Of a stretch of DNA of 64,000 nt, positions 45,879 to 54,316 are shown in pieces. Below the pieces are notes generated by a model. It was not told where the DNA came from. It made no database searches and worked only from the letters and a program-made list of their open reading frames with translations. Numbering within the stretch: the stretch's first letter is position 1; every line of letters begins with the position of its first letter. The position numbers and the translations under genes were made by a program. The DNA comes from DATGPD01 sp041398565 (GTDB taxonomy: Bacteria; Planctomycetota; UBA1135; UBA2386), in assembly GCA_041398565.1 (NCBI GenBank), contig JAWKUN010000003.1, forward strand, positions 1,116,001 to 1,180,000, written 5' to 3'.

Positions 45879-46934
45879 CTACTTGCCGTCCGCAACGGCC
45901 TCGGCGACCAGCCGGCGGACCATGGCGAGGGCCTCGTCGCCGGAGTGGCCGCGGTAGTTGATCCGCATGTCCCGGTCGAGCACGACCAGGGTGGGCCAGC
46001 CGTCCACCTGCCACTGGGCGGAGATGGTGCCGCCGCTGGCCAACTCGTTCTGGAAGCTGCGCCAGTTGAGCTCCTTGGTCGCCACCGCCTTGCGCGCAAT
46101 CGCCAGGCTGTCGCTGTTGACGCCGATCAGCGCGAAGGGCTTGTCTTGCATCTCGGTCACGAGCGACCGCTCGTGTGGGTAGAGGGCCCGGCAAGGGCTT
46201 CACCAGTCGCCCCAGAAGTCCAGAAGGACCACCTTGCCCTTGTAGTCGGAGAGCTTGAAGGCGACGTCATCCAGATCCTTGCCGGCGATGTCGGGGGCGA
46301 TCGCTCCCAGCGTGGTGTGCTCGCGCGCGAACAGCGTCACGAACTGCGCCTGCAGTGCGTCGTCGTCGATGCCTTGCACGGCCGCGGTGAGCGCAGCCTT
46401 GGCTGTCTCGTAGCGTTCGGTGCCGGGTTTGGCGCTGCGCAAGATCGTCTCGAGGCGCGCCAACACGGCCCAGGCGCGCAGACGAGGGCTCGGCGTGTCG
46501 CGCTCCAGCTTGGTGAACAGGTCGTTGGCGGCCTTCACGCCACAGCGAGTCTTGAGCGTGGGCAGCACCGGTCCGAGCGCGTCGAGCGAGGGACTCGCAC
46601 TGAAGTCGGCGGCGATGAGGTTGGCGATGTTGCGCACCGCGCGCCTCTCGCTGGCGAGTTCGAGGGCGTCGATCAGGAACGGTCCGGCGTCGCCTTCGCG
46701 GTAGACCTTGGCCGCGGCGACGTAGGCGTCGAGGAGCGCGTCGACTTCGCCGGTCAGCAGCGATCGACGCTGCTGTGGGGTGAGTGCGTCGCGCTCGCGG
46801 CGCAGCTCGACAAGGCGCTGCGCCGCCGGTTGCGACGGTTCTTGGGCCGTAGCGGGGTGCGCGGTGGCCACGGCCAGGCTCGCCGCGACCAACAGGCAGG
46901 CCGGCGCTCTTGGCGCGAGAGGAGGCCAAATCAT
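45879..46934 (-). CDS. Probable selenoprotein: TlpA/thioredoxin-like oxidoreductase with Sec (UxxC)
   Basis: Read through one in-frame TGA (46202-46200), this is a 351-residue exported protein. Residues 1-31 are a signal peptide (A-C-L-L-V-A-A-S-L-A-V-A-T-A-H-P-A-T-A-Q); 35-205 are helical; 210-351 are a TlpA-type thioredoxin domain: A-P-D-I-A-G-K-D, F-K-L-S-D-Y-K-G-K-V-V-L-L-D-F-W-G-D-W, then TGA at codon 245, then S-P-C-R-A-L-Y-P-H-E-R-S-L-V, P-F-A-L-I-G-V-N-S-D-S, W-R-S-F and the cis-Pro region G-W-P-T-L-V-V-L-D. TGA sits exactly where the first Cys of the C-x-x-C motif belongs, giving U245-S-P-C248. The frame before and after keeps the coding GC pattern. A SECIS-like hairpin follows. AGGA lies ~8 nt before the ATG. 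The alternative is a nonsense mutation (pseudogene). Confidence 0.8.
46158..46175 (-). promoter_or_regulatory. Bacterial SECIS-like hairpin after the in-frame UGA
   Basis: On the minus strand CACGAGC (46175-46169), loop GGUC (46168-46165), GCUCGUG (46164-46158) form a perfect 7-bp stem. Thirty-one nucleotides separate the UGA from the first loop G. Known bacterial SECIS elements are stem-loops just past the UGA with G (and U) in the apical loop, and E. coli fdhF also displays GGUC in its loop. The stem lies inside the coding sequence, as expected in bacteria. Confidence 0.6.
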
Positions 46935-47034
46935 GGTTGGATCCTGCCAACGACGGGGTGCTCGCGCAAGGCGGGTTTACGCCTCAGCGAGTCTGATTGC
47001 CGGCCGGCGTCTGTGCCGGCCCACCCTCATGGTG

Positions 47035-47070
47035 TAGCGTCATGTCGAGTTCGTGGGCAGACCTGCCCAC
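47035..47070 (+). promoter_or_regulatory. Leader of secreted protein gene: TAGCGT and a 7-bp hairpin
   Basis: TAGCGT (47035-47040) is a weak -10 candidate. GTGGGCA (47053-47059) pairs with TGCCCAC (47064-47070) over GACC, followed by a pyrimidine-rich stretch with TTTTT before the ATG at 47110. It could be a leader hairpin; no known riboswitch fits. Confidence 0.25.
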
Positions 47071-47109
47071 AGCTCCTTCGTCTTCTCTTTTTCTCGAGAC
47101 CCGGAACCC

Positions 47110-48246
47110 ATGTACAGCAAGGTCTGCCTCGTTTCGCTCGGGCTCGCGGCCACCGCCGCCGCCCAGTCCGCCGTCACCATCACCGACGGCAACGCCACCT
47201 TCTCCTACACCAGCTACGCCACCGCGACCAACAGCACCGCGGGCTTCGCCAACTTCGCTGCCAACACCACCGACCACTGCTACCAGAGCTGGTGGTACTA
47301 CGCGGTGAGCGGCGACGCCAACGGCTCGGCGCTCAACAACTCGGGTAGTCAGCTCGTCGTGACGCCCGCCGCCAACGGCCGCTCGGTCGACCTCGACTGG
47401 GCCAACGTGGACGGCCGCAGCTTCGCCGCCAACCTGAAGAACACGGTCTACTCGACCGGTCCGACGACCGGCGTCAGCACGCAGGCGCTGAAGATCACCA
47501 ACAACACCGGCGCGGCGCTGAGCATCACCATCTACAACTACACCGACCTCGACATCGCTGGCTCGACCGGCGACCAGTCGATGCAGGAGCCGACCTGGCC
47601 GGCCGGCAACATGGTCGTGCAGGACACCACCACGTTCAACAACGTGTGGGTGCTCGGCGACGGCATCGGCGCTGCCGAGGCGGGCGGGTTCGCCACGATC
47701 CGCGGCTTGGTCCTGGGCGCCCAGCCCTACGTGCCGAGCGGCAACGTGGCCTTCGGCCCGGGCGACTTCACCGGCGTCCTGAGCTGGACCGCCACCATCC
47801 CCGCCGGCGGCGACGCGACCTTCCGCTCGATGCTGGCGATCGACCAGATCCCGGCGTCGCAGCGTCAGGCCGACGCAGCGACCTACTGCACGGCGAAGCC
47901 GGGCACCAACGGTCTGCCGGCGTGGACGCTGAACCGTCCGTACCTCGGCTCGAACGCGACGCTGGAGATCACCAACGGGCTCAACGGCTCGGCGCCGATC
48001 GTGTTCTTGGGCGTGGCCCCGACGAACATTCCGTTCCCGCCCTTCGGCACCGTCTGCACCCTGCCGGTGACCACCCTCGGCATGCCGGCGTTCGCGTCCG
48101 GGATCTCGGCGTTGCCGATCCCGGTGCCGAACTCGTCGGCGCTCGGTGGCGCCACGATCGACCTGCAGGGCCTGTTCGTCGATCCAGGTGCCGCGGGCAA
48201 CCTGGCGCACACCGACGGCATGGCCTGGACCTTCGGTAGCTTCTGA
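47110..48246 (+). CDS. Secreted beta-sandwich protein with shared C-terminal module
   Basis: A 378-residue exported protein. The signal peptide is V-C-L-V-S-L-G-L-A-A-T-A-A-A-Q. It is Asn/Thr/Ser-rich with strands such as V-T-I-T-D-G-N-A-T-F-S-Y-T and a S-I-T-I-Y-N-Y-T-D-L-D segment near residue 140, the look of an extracellular beta-sandwich. From about residue 275 comes the module shared with other secreted proteins (V-C-T-L-P-V, L-P-I-P-V-P-N-S-S-A-L-G-G-A, L-Q-G-L-F-V-D). No enzymatic motif. Divergent from the selenoprotein gene. Confidence 0.75.
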   Translation: MYSKVCLVSLGLAATAAAQSAVTITDGNATFSYTSYATATNSTAGFANFAANTTDHCYQSWWYYAVSGDANGSALNNSGSQLVVTPAANGRSVDLDWANVDGRSFAANLKNTVYSTGPTTGVSTQALKITNNTGAALSITIYNYTDLDIAGSTGDQSMQEPTWPAGNMVVQDTTTFNNVWVLGDGIGAAEAGGFATIRGLVLGAQPYVPSGNVAFGPGDFTGVLSWTATIPAGGDATFRSMLAIDQIPASQRQADAATYCTAKPGTNGLPAWTLNRPYLGSNATLEITNGLNGSAPIVFLGVAPTNIPFPPFGTVCTLPVTTLGMPAFASGISALPIPVPNSSALGGATIDLQGLFVDPGAAGNLAHTDGMAWTFGSF

Positions 48247-48265
48247 TCCCGGCCGGGAGAGGTCG

Positions 48266-48285
48266 CCCGGACCCTCGAGTCCGGG
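48266..48285 (+). terminator. Perfect 7-bp hairpin after secreted protein gene
   Basis: CCCGGAC (48266-48272) pairs with GTCCGGG (48279-48285) over CCTCGA, 19 bases past the stop codon. Confidence 0.5.
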
Positions 48286-48303
48286 TGGGCCACCCCCGAC
48301 CGC

Positions 48304-48319
48304 GTGACACTCGTGTCAC
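48304..48319. promoter_or_regulatory. Palindrome GTGACAC-TC-GTGTCAC, operator-like
   Basis: A perfect 7-bp inverted repeat with a 2-bp centre, in the 176-base gap before the EEP-family gene. Size and symmetry fit a dimeric repressor site. No regulator gene is adjacent. Confidence 0.35.
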
Positions 48320-48323
48320 AGTC

Positions 48324-48356
48324 GCGGCGTCCGTCTCCCCGTGAGGCGGACGCCGC
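48324..48356. other. Perfect 10-bp hairpin upstream of EEP-family gene
   Basis: GCGGCGTCCG (48324-48333) pairs with CGGACGCCGC (48347-48356) around a 13-nt loop. It ends 66 bases before the ATG at 48423. It may be a second terminator or a leader structure. Confidence 0.4.
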
Positions 48357-48422
48357 GCTGCTTCTCGGCGGCAGCCGGCGGCTTGCCGCGGGCGCCACGC
48401 CGGCGAAGATCGCGGCCAGCGT

Positions 48423-49448
48423 ATGACGACGATCCGCTTCGGCAGCCTCAACCTGCAGAACCTGCAGCTCCCGCGCGAGGCGATGCGCCCGCGGATGCGC
48501 CCCTACACGGTCGAGGAATACGAGCGCAAGCTCGCCTGGCTGGCCGACGTGGTCCGCCGGCTCGACGCCGACGTCCTGGCTTTGCAAGAGCTGTGGGCAC
48601 CGCGCGCGCTGTACCAGCTCTTCGAGCGGGCCGAGCTGCTCGATCGCTACACCCTGGTGATGAACGGTCCGGCTTCGGCGGCCGGCAGCGAGCTGTCCGT
48701 GGCGTTGGCGGTGCGCAAGGGGTGCACGGTGGGCGCGCACGCCTGGATCGTCGACTTCCCGCCCGAACTCGTGCTGTGCAAGCGCGCGCAGCCGTCGCCC
48801 GAGTACGCGATGACGGTCGCCGTGGCGCGCTTCTCGCGTCCGTTGCTGCGCTGCGAGGTGCGGCCGCCGCGCGGCGATCCGATCCTGTGCTTCGTCGTCC
48901 ACCTCAAGTCGCGGCTGCCGATGGAGCTCGACCCCATCGAGGCACAGGACGCGGCGATCGTCCGGCACGCGCGCGCGCTGGGCAACACGCTGTCGACACT
49001 TCGCCGCACCGCCGAGGCCGGCGCCCTGCGCTTGTTGCTCGAGCAGGCGACCCTCGTGGCGGCGCGTCCGCTCGTGGTGATGGGCGACGTCAACGACTCG
49101 CTCGGCAGCGCGGTGCACGCGCTCCTCACCGGCGATCCGCCGTGGTTGCCCGACACCAAGGTGGCGGCGAGCACGCGCCCGGACGCTGCCCTCTACCCGG
49201 TGAGCGCCTTCGTCGATCCGCGTGGTCCGGCCGGGCTGCGACCCACCTACGTGCACGACGGCCGCTACGACGTCCTCGACCACATCTTCGTGTCGACCCA
49301 CTTCCACCCGCACGCGCGGGCGCGGCAGTGGGGGTTCCAGGGGCTGCGGGTCGTCAACGACCACCTCGACGACCCTGGCAGCGACGCCGCGCGTTGCGGC
49401 TCCGACCACGGCGCCCTGGCGGCGACGTTCGCGTGGCATCCGGCGTGA
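48423..49448 (+). CDS. Endonuclease/exonuclease/phosphatase (EEP) family protein
   Basis: A 341-residue soluble member of the EEP superfamily. Active-site motifs are in order: N-L-Q-N near residue 10, L-A-L-Q-E-L-W-A near 55 (metal-binding Glu), H-L-K-S near 160, G-D-V-N-D-S near 221 and the closing S-D-H-G-A-L-A near 328, with Y-D-V-L-D-H-I-F before it. All catalytic residues are intact. No signal peptide. It could act on DNA, phospholipid head groups or phosphoesters; sequence does not tell. ATG 48423 gives the usual start right before the first strand (T-I-R-F-G-S-L-N-L). Confidence 0.85.
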   Translation: MTTIRFGSLNLQNLQLPREAMRPRMRPYTVEEYERKLAWLADVVRRLDADVLALQELWAPRALYQLFERAELLDRYTLVMNGPASAAGSELSVALAVRKGCTVGAHAWIVDFPPELVLCKRAQPSPEYAMTVAVARFSRPLLRCEVRPPRGDPILCFVVHLKSRLPMELDPIEAQDAAIVRHARALGNTLSTLRRTAEAGALRLLLEQATLVAARPLVVMGDVNDSLGSAVHALLTGDPPWLPDTKVAASTRPDAALYPVSAFVDPRGPAGLRPTYVHDGRYDVLDHIFVSTHFHPHARARQWGFQGLRVVNDHLDDPGSDAARCGSDHGALAATFAWHPA

Positions 49449-49758
49449 CGTCCGAGCTGGCAAGGGTGAGCCAGCCGACGTGGCATGCTCGGGCTACGCG
49501 AGCGTCTGATCCGACCCGTCGTCCGCGTGCGGGCCCACCGCCACCCGGCTGCCGGCGCGCGTGTGGTCGGGGATGGGGATCGGCCTTCCCCCAGCGAGGA
49601 CTCGACGGTCGTAGGCTGCGAGGGCCGTTCGCAGCCGGCCGCGGGTTCGGCCTCAGGAGAACGCCAACCTGGGACGTGCCCTAGGTCCCTTGCCAGCGCC
49701 TGCGCCGGCGTCGGACCCTGGCACTGGGCGCGGGTCCACGCTTCGGCTCGTAGCCTTG
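49449..49758. other. Intergenic region, no gene seen
   Basis: About 310 bases after the EEP-family gene. A weak 6-bp hairpin, GCTGGC/GCCAGC (49456-49475), follows the stop. The rest holds no supported gene; the CTATGCT element of the protease gene is at its right edge. Confidence 0.5.
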
Positions 49759-49765
49759 CTATGCT
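49759..49765 (+). promoter_or_regulatory. CTATGCT, candidate -10 element of the subtilase gene
   Basis: CTATGCT lies 41 nt before the ATG at 49807. The leader is pyrimidine-rich and has no clear ribosome binding site. Confidence 0.4.
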
Positions 49766-49806
49766 CCGCCAACCTCTGCCAGCCCTGTTCTCCTACCCAT
49801 CCCTTC

Positions 49807-51954
49807 ATGCACTTCTCTCTCTCTCGCGCCAGCCTCGCGCTGGCTGGACTGCTCGCGTTCCCTCTGACGGCGCAGGAAACCGTCGCTCCGCCTCCGGTCG
49901 AGACGATCGGCTCCGAGCCCGTCGACGGCCTGCTGCCCGGAACCAAGCGCTACAACGTCAGGTTCGACGACCGTTCTTTCACCCTCGCCGAGTTCCGTGA
50001 CGCTGTCTACGGCGGCAAGTCGGCGGACGACGTCGAGCGCATCGTCGCCAAGCTGCAGGCGCAGGCCTACGCGCAGCGCGACGGCTTCCGCCGCCAGATC
50101 GAGGAGATGGGCGGCCGCGTGGAGACCACGTTCTGGCTCATCGACGCGTGCACGATCGACATCAAGCCGGGCGACGTCGGCCGCGTGCTCGCGATGCCAG
50201 GCGTCGTCGGCGTCGACCCCGACCTCGTGGTGCACCACGCGATCCGCACCGCGACCAACGCCAGCAACCACAACTCCGACGCCGTGCAGGCGGCGGGCAA
50301 CCGCGGGACCGGCTTCGCGGTGGCGATCATCGACACCGGCCAGGACAGCAACATGGGCGGCAGTGGGCGCCCGCACCGCATCTACTACCGCGGCGGCAAC
50401 GTGGCCAACACCACGGGCGGCGGCCTCGGTGGCAGCCTGCTTCTCGCCAACGTGGCGATCCCGGGAACCCTCGGCGCCGACGACTTGCATGGGCACGGCA
50501 CCGGCGTGATGGGCATCGCCGCCGGCTCGATCTGGGGCAACGCCAGCGCCGACGACGGCCACGCCAACGATGCCTTCAAGGTGGGCTACTCGATCTGCCA
50601 GCTCTCGGGCAGCTGCAGCACGTCCTTGTCGATCGAAGCGGCCGCCTGGCAGCAGGCCGCGGCCGACAAGGTGCGCTACAACATCGTCTCGGCCAACATG
50701 TCGTACGGCTCGAGCCCGACCATGACCGACGTCAGCCAGCAGGCGATCGACGGCGCGGCGCTCAACGCCAACATCCTCGCCTGCTGCGCGGCCGGCAACT
50801 CCGGTACCGGTGGCACCGCTGGCAGCGCTGCGGTGGCCAACGGTCTCGCCGCGGCCGCGGCCACGGGCAACAGCAAGTCGATCGCCTCGTTCTCGACGCG
50901 CGGTCCGATGGGCTCGCGCACGTATCCCGACATCGCCGGCAACGGCGTCAGCACGGTCATGCCGGCGCGCAATGCCGAGGCCTCCAACTTCATCGCCAGC
51001 GGCACCTCGATGGGGTCGCCGGAGGTGTGCGGCGTCGGCGCCCTGGTGAAGTACGCGCGGCCGACGGCCTCGGCTCGCGAGATCAAGGCGATCCTGCTGG
51101 CCAGCTCCGAGAACGTGGCCGGCTACACCGAGAACGCCGGCGGCCAGGGCTACCTGCGTGCCGACCGCGCCACCGCGTGTGCGGCGTCGCCCGACTCGGC
51201 CCTCACCGATTCGATCGCGTCGACGACCACGCCGAAGGACCACGTCCTGCGCGTGACCGCGGGGCAGACCGTCAAGGTCGCCCTGACCTGGTATCGCCAC
51301 AACCTGGGCTCGGCGACCTACTCCAACCTCGGCCTGACCGTGCTGAACGGCGCGACGACGGTCGCCACCAAGAACTCGACCGCCAACCTGTACGAGGTGG
51401 TGAGCTTCACGGCGCCGATCACCGGCAACCTCACGGTGCGCGTCAACGCCACGTCGCTGGCGATCAACCCGCAGCCCTACTCGGTCGCCGCGGCCGCCAC
51501 CTCGGGCACCCAGCCCGCGTTCCAGAACGGCCTGACCGGCTCGGTGTCGATCGACGGCGCCGGCTGCCCCGGCACCGGTGGCATCCCCTCGGCCCACCCG
51601 TCGGGCAACCCGCGGATCAACTCGTCGTTCACCGTCAACCTGACCTACGCGCGTCCGTCGACGTCGGCGTTCATGTTCCTCGGCGTGTCGAACTCGTCGT
51701 GGCTGGGCATCGGCCTGCCGTTCAACCTGACCGGCCTCGGCGCACCGAACTGCTTCCTGCGCGTGTCGGGTGAGGTGGTGGCCAGCGTGCCCGTGGGCGC
51801 CACCGGCACCGGTGGCTTCACCCTGGCGCTGCCGAACGCCACCAACCTGATCGGCGCGGCGGTGTTCTCCCAGTTCCTGGTGCTGGACCCCCCGATCAAC
51901 ACGCTGGATCTGGTGGCCTCGAACTCGCTGCGCATCGTCATCGGCGACCGCTGA
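49807..51954 (+). CDS. Secreted subtilisin-family serine protease (S8)
   Basis: A 715-residue exported protease. The signal peptide is F-S-L-S-R-A-S-L-A-L-A-G-L-L-A-F-P-L-T-A-Q-type. Residues ~40-140 resemble an inhibitor-type propeptide. The catalytic triad is Asp175 (A-I-I-D-T-G), His230 (G-H-G-T-G-V-M-G-I-A) and Ser401 (G-T-S-M-G-S-P), with the oxyanion Asn in A-A-G-N-S-G near 335. A P-proprotein-like beta domain (residues 455-570) and the C-terminal module shared with other secreted proteins (C-F-L-R-V, L-A-L-P-N-A-T-N-L-I-G-A, Q-F-L-V-L-D) follow. Likely surface or extracellular protein degradation. A long hairpin ends the gene. Confidence 0.92.
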   Translation: MHFSLSRASLALAGLLAFPLTAQETVAPPPVETIGSEPVDGLLPGTKRYNVRFDDRSFTLAEFRDAVYGGKSADDVERIVAKLQAQAYAQRDGFRRQIEEMGGRVETTFWLIDACTIDIKPGDVGRVLAMPGVVGVDPDLVVHHAIRTATNASNHNSDAVQAAGNRGTGFAVAIIDTGQDSNMGGSGRPHRIYYRGGNVANTTGGGLGGSLLLANVAIPGTLGADDLHGHGTGVMGIAAGSIWGNASADDGHANDAFKVGYSICQLSGSCSTSLSIEAAAWQQAAADKVRYNIVSANMSYGSSPTMTDVSQQAIDGAALNANILACCAAGNSGTGGTAGSAAVANGLAAAAATGNSKSIASFSTRGPMGSRTYPDIAGNGVSTVMPARNAEASNFIASGTSMGSPEVCGVGALVKYARPTASAREIKAILLASSENVAGYTENAGGQGYLRADRATACAASPDSALTDSIASTTTPKDHVLRVTAGQTVKVALTWYRHNLGSATYSNLGLTVLNGATTVATKNSTANLYEVVSFTAPITGNLTVRVNATSLAINPQPYSVAAAATSGTQPAFQNGLTGSVSIDGAGCPGTGGIPSAHPSGNPRINSSFTVNLTYARPSTSAFMFLGVSNSSWLGIGLPFNLTGLGAPNCFLRVSGEVVASVPVGATGTGGFTLALPNATNLIGAAVFSQFLVLDPPINTLDLVASNSLRIVIGDR

Positions 51955-51990
51955 TCCGAGTTGCGTCCGCCGGCCGCCTGGCGCGGCCGG

Positions 51991-52053
51991 TGCGAGGTCG
52001 ACGACCGCGCGCCGTGGCTCTGCTGCGGCGCGCGGTCGCGTACGGGCCTCGCA
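51991..52053 (+). terminator. Long two-part hairpin after the subtilase gene
   Basis: Inner arms CGACCGCGCGCCG (52002-52014) and CGGCGCGCGGTCG (52026-52038) are perfect over 13 bp; outer arms TGCGAGG (51991-51997) and CCTCGCA (52047-52053) add 7 bp. It begins 37 bases past the stop. No U tract, but it is the strongest stem in the window. Confidence 0.65.
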
Positions 52054-52213
52054 CGGCTGATGGCGTCACGAAGAGTCGGCGCGACGGCCGGGATTCTTCA
52101 CCCCGCGCCGACCACGCGCCCGAGACCTCCGATGGGCGTACCACCGAGGTCGTAGCCCATCGCCCAGCCTTGCCGCGGGTGGAGCCAAGGTCCGGCGCGG
52201 GACGCGGGATCCC

Positions 52214-52242
52214 GTTGAAATTCAACTATGTGGTTATACATT
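52214..52242 (+). promoter_or_regulatory. Promoter with overlapping operator of the sulfur operon
   Basis: TTGAAA (52215-52220), a 16-nt spacer and TACATT (52237-52242) form a promoter; the -10 ends 9 nt before the ATG at 52252. The perfect inverted repeat GTTGAA-A-TTCAAC (52214-52226) covers the -35 box. The stretch is strikingly AT-rich for this genome. ArsR-family repressors bind such AT-rich palindromes over promoters, and an ArsR gene ends this operon. Confidence 0.6.
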
Positions 52243-52251
52243 CAGGCCGCA

Positions 52252-54285
52252 ATGAAGCTGGACGCCTCACGACTCTCGCGACTTGCCGGCCGTCTGCTGC
52301 CGCTGTGGTCGTTGTTGCCGGCGGTTGCCGCCCAGGACGCCGAGCGAGCCACCCACACCGACGCGGCCTCGAGTCCGCAGATCACGCTCGACGACCGGCA
52401 CGAGGGCTTCGTGCTGCGCCAGTACGAGCTGGGCTGCCTGTCGCAGCTCACCTACTTGCTCGGCAGCGATGGGGAGGCCGCGGTGGTGGATCCGCAACGC
52501 GACGTCGAGCACTACCTGCGCGACGCGCAGGCGCTCGGCCTGAAGATCCGCTACGTCGTTCTCACGCACACCAACGCCGACTTCGTCGCCGGTCACACGG
52601 AGCTTGCCGCGCGTGCCGGAGCCGAAATCTTGATCAGTGCGGACAGCGGCTCCGAGTTCGCCCACCGCGGCCTGCACGACGGCGACCACGTCGGACTCGG
52701 TGCGGTCACGCTCGAGTTCTGGGCCACCCCCGGCCACACCCTCGACTCGATGACGATGCTGGTGCACGTTCCGGGCGCGCCGGTCGACCCGGCCTACATC
52801 GTCACCGGCGACACGCTGTTCATCGGCGGCATCGGTCGTCCCGACCTGGTCGGCGGCGACGTGACGCCCGTGGTGCTGGCCAACAAGGCGTTCGACTCGA
52901 TGCAGCGCCTGAAGGGTCTGCCCGACGCCACCAAGGTGCTGCCAGGGCACGGCGCCGGCTCGCTGTGTGGTGCGCACCTCAGCCCGGAGACCGTGTCGAC
53001 GCTGGGCGCCGAGAAGGCCACCAACCCGTACCTCGAGCCGCTCGGGCGTGCGGCCTTCGTGGCACGCGTCGTCACCGGGCTGCCGGTGGCGCCGCAGTAC
53101 TTCAAGCACAACGTCGCGTTGAACCGCAAGGGGCCGCCGTTGGTGGGGCGTGACGGGCCGATGCCGGCGGCGTTGGCCGTGGCCGTGGTCGCCGACGCGG
53201 CGGCCAAAGGGACGTGGTTGGTCGACGTGCGCGACCAGGAGGCCTACGCCCAGGGGCACATCAGCGGGGCGGTGAACGTGGCGCTGCGCGGCCGGCTCGA
53301 CACCTGGACCGGCATCGTCGTCCCGTTCGATGCACCGGTGGTGCTGGTGGGAGAGGAGGACGAGGTGCGCGAGGCGAGCTTCCGCCTGCGCCGCGTCGGC
53401 TACGACAACCTACAGGGCTACCTCGCGGGAGGAATGGCAGCCTGGCGCGCGGCCGGGCAGCCGGTGCGCGCGAGCAAGCTACTCGCACCGCGAGCCCTGC
53501 ACGCTGCCATGCAGCGCGGCGACGAGCCCCTGATCGTCGACGTCCGGACCCCGGGCGAGTACGAGGAGCTGCGGCTCGGCGACTACGCCAACATCCCGGT
53601 CAGCGACTGGCAGCGCTTCGCCACGTTGCTCGACAAGCGACAGCCGTTGGTGATGGTGTGCAACTCCGCCTACCGCAGCAGCATGGCGGTCGGCCTCGCC
53701 GAGCGGCAGGGCTTCGTCGATGTCGGCAGCCTCGATGGTGGTCTCGACGCTTGGTTGACGGCCGGTCTGCCCGCGAGCGGGTCGTCCGCGGTCGGCGGCC
53801 AGCCGATGGCGTCCGGCACGGCGATGGCACCCGGCACGGCGATGGCACTGCCCGAGCCGATCGAGCCCACGGCGCTGGCCAGCGTGCTGGCCGACCAGCC
53901 GCAGAGCTACCTGGTGCTCGACGTGCGTCCGGCCTGGGCCTACGCGGACTACCACGTGCCCGGCGCCGTGTCGGTCACGCCCGAGGCGGCGCTGGCCCAG
54001 GCGGCGGCTGCCGACGTGCGCACACGCGTGGTGTTCGTCGACCGCGACGGGACGGTGGCCTGGGCCGTGGCCGGCGTCTTCTCGAGCCAGCAACCCGCTC
54101 GCGCGGTGCGCGTGCTCGCGGGAGGCACGGCGCGCTTCTGGCGCGAGGTGGAGTTGGGTCGTGGCGGCTCGGCGGGCACGCCCCTCGGCCAGGCCGTGCC
54201 GGCCGCCCCCGCGCCGACGCAGCGAGCGCCGTCGCCGCCGATCAAGCCGGCGACGGTCACCAAGAAGCGGAACGCCGGGTGCTGA
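52252..54285 (+). CDS. Exported persulfide dioxygenase-like MBL-fold protein with three rhodanese domains
   Basis: A 677-residue protein with a likely signal peptide (L-L-P-L-W-S-L-L-P-A-V-A-A-Q). Residues ~45-290 are a metallo-beta-lactamase fold of the ETHE1/CstB/Blh group. The three Fe(II) ligands of persulfide dioxygenases are present: His106 (L-T-H-T-N-A-D-F), His162 (T-P-G-H-T-L-D-S) and Asp187 (T-G-D-T-L-F-I-G-G-I-G-R-P-D-L). The second His of the usual H-x-H is Asn. Rhodanese domains follow at ~315-400, ~410-510 and ~530-625. Only the second has the active-site Cys (Cys470, M-V-C-N-S-A-Y-R). It probably oxidises glutathione- or protein-persulfide to sulfite and moves sulfane sulfur. 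First gene of a five-gene operon ending in arsR. Confidence 0.87.
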   Translation: MKLDASRLSRLAGRLLPLWSLLPAVAAQDAERATHTDAASSPQITLDDRHEGFVLRQYELGCLSQLTYLLGSDGEAAVVDPQRDVEHYLRDAQALGLKIRYVVLTHTNADFVAGHTELAARAGAEILISADSGSEFAHRGLHDGDHVGLGAVTLEFWATPGHTLDSMTMLVHVPGAPVDPAYIVTGDTLFIGGIGRPDLVGGDVTPVVLANKAFDSMQRLKGLPDATKVLPGHGAGSLCGAHLSPETVSTLGAEKATNPYLEPLGRAAFVARVVTGLPVAPQYFKHNVALNRKGPPLVGRDGPMPAALAVAVVADAAAKGTWLVDVRDQEAYAQGHISGAVNVALRGRLDTWTGIVVPFDAPVVLVGEEDEVREASFRLRRVGYDNLQGYLAGGMAAWRAAGQPVRASKLLAPRALHAAMQRGDEPLIVDVRTPGEYEELRLGDYANIPVSDWQRFATLLDKRQPLVMVCNSAYRSSMAVGLAERQGFVDVGSLDGGLDAWLTAGLPASGSSAVGGQPMASGTAMAPGTAMALPEPIEPTALASVLADQPQSYLVLDVRPAWAYADYHVPGAVSVTPEAALAQAAAADVRTRVVFVDRDGTVAWAVAGVFSSQQPARAVRVLAGGTARFWREVELGRGGSAGTPLGQAVPAAPAPTQRAPSPPIKPATVTKKRNAGC

Positions 54286-54316
54286 ACGGAGACCCTGTCC
54301 ACGAGCGACACAGTTC

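Noticed and set aside
45879..46160. Separate small gene starting at ATG 46160 (93 residues)
   Set aside because: It lacks the redox motif and signal peptide, begins inside the hairpin, and is in frame with the upstream part; reading the TGA as Sec explains both pieces. The pseudogene alternative is kept in the finding.
46934..47040. Sigma-54 (-24/-12) promoters in the window for the activator at 19771
   Set aside because: I looked for GG-N10-GC elements upstream of the main genes; GC-rich chance matches are too common to name one.
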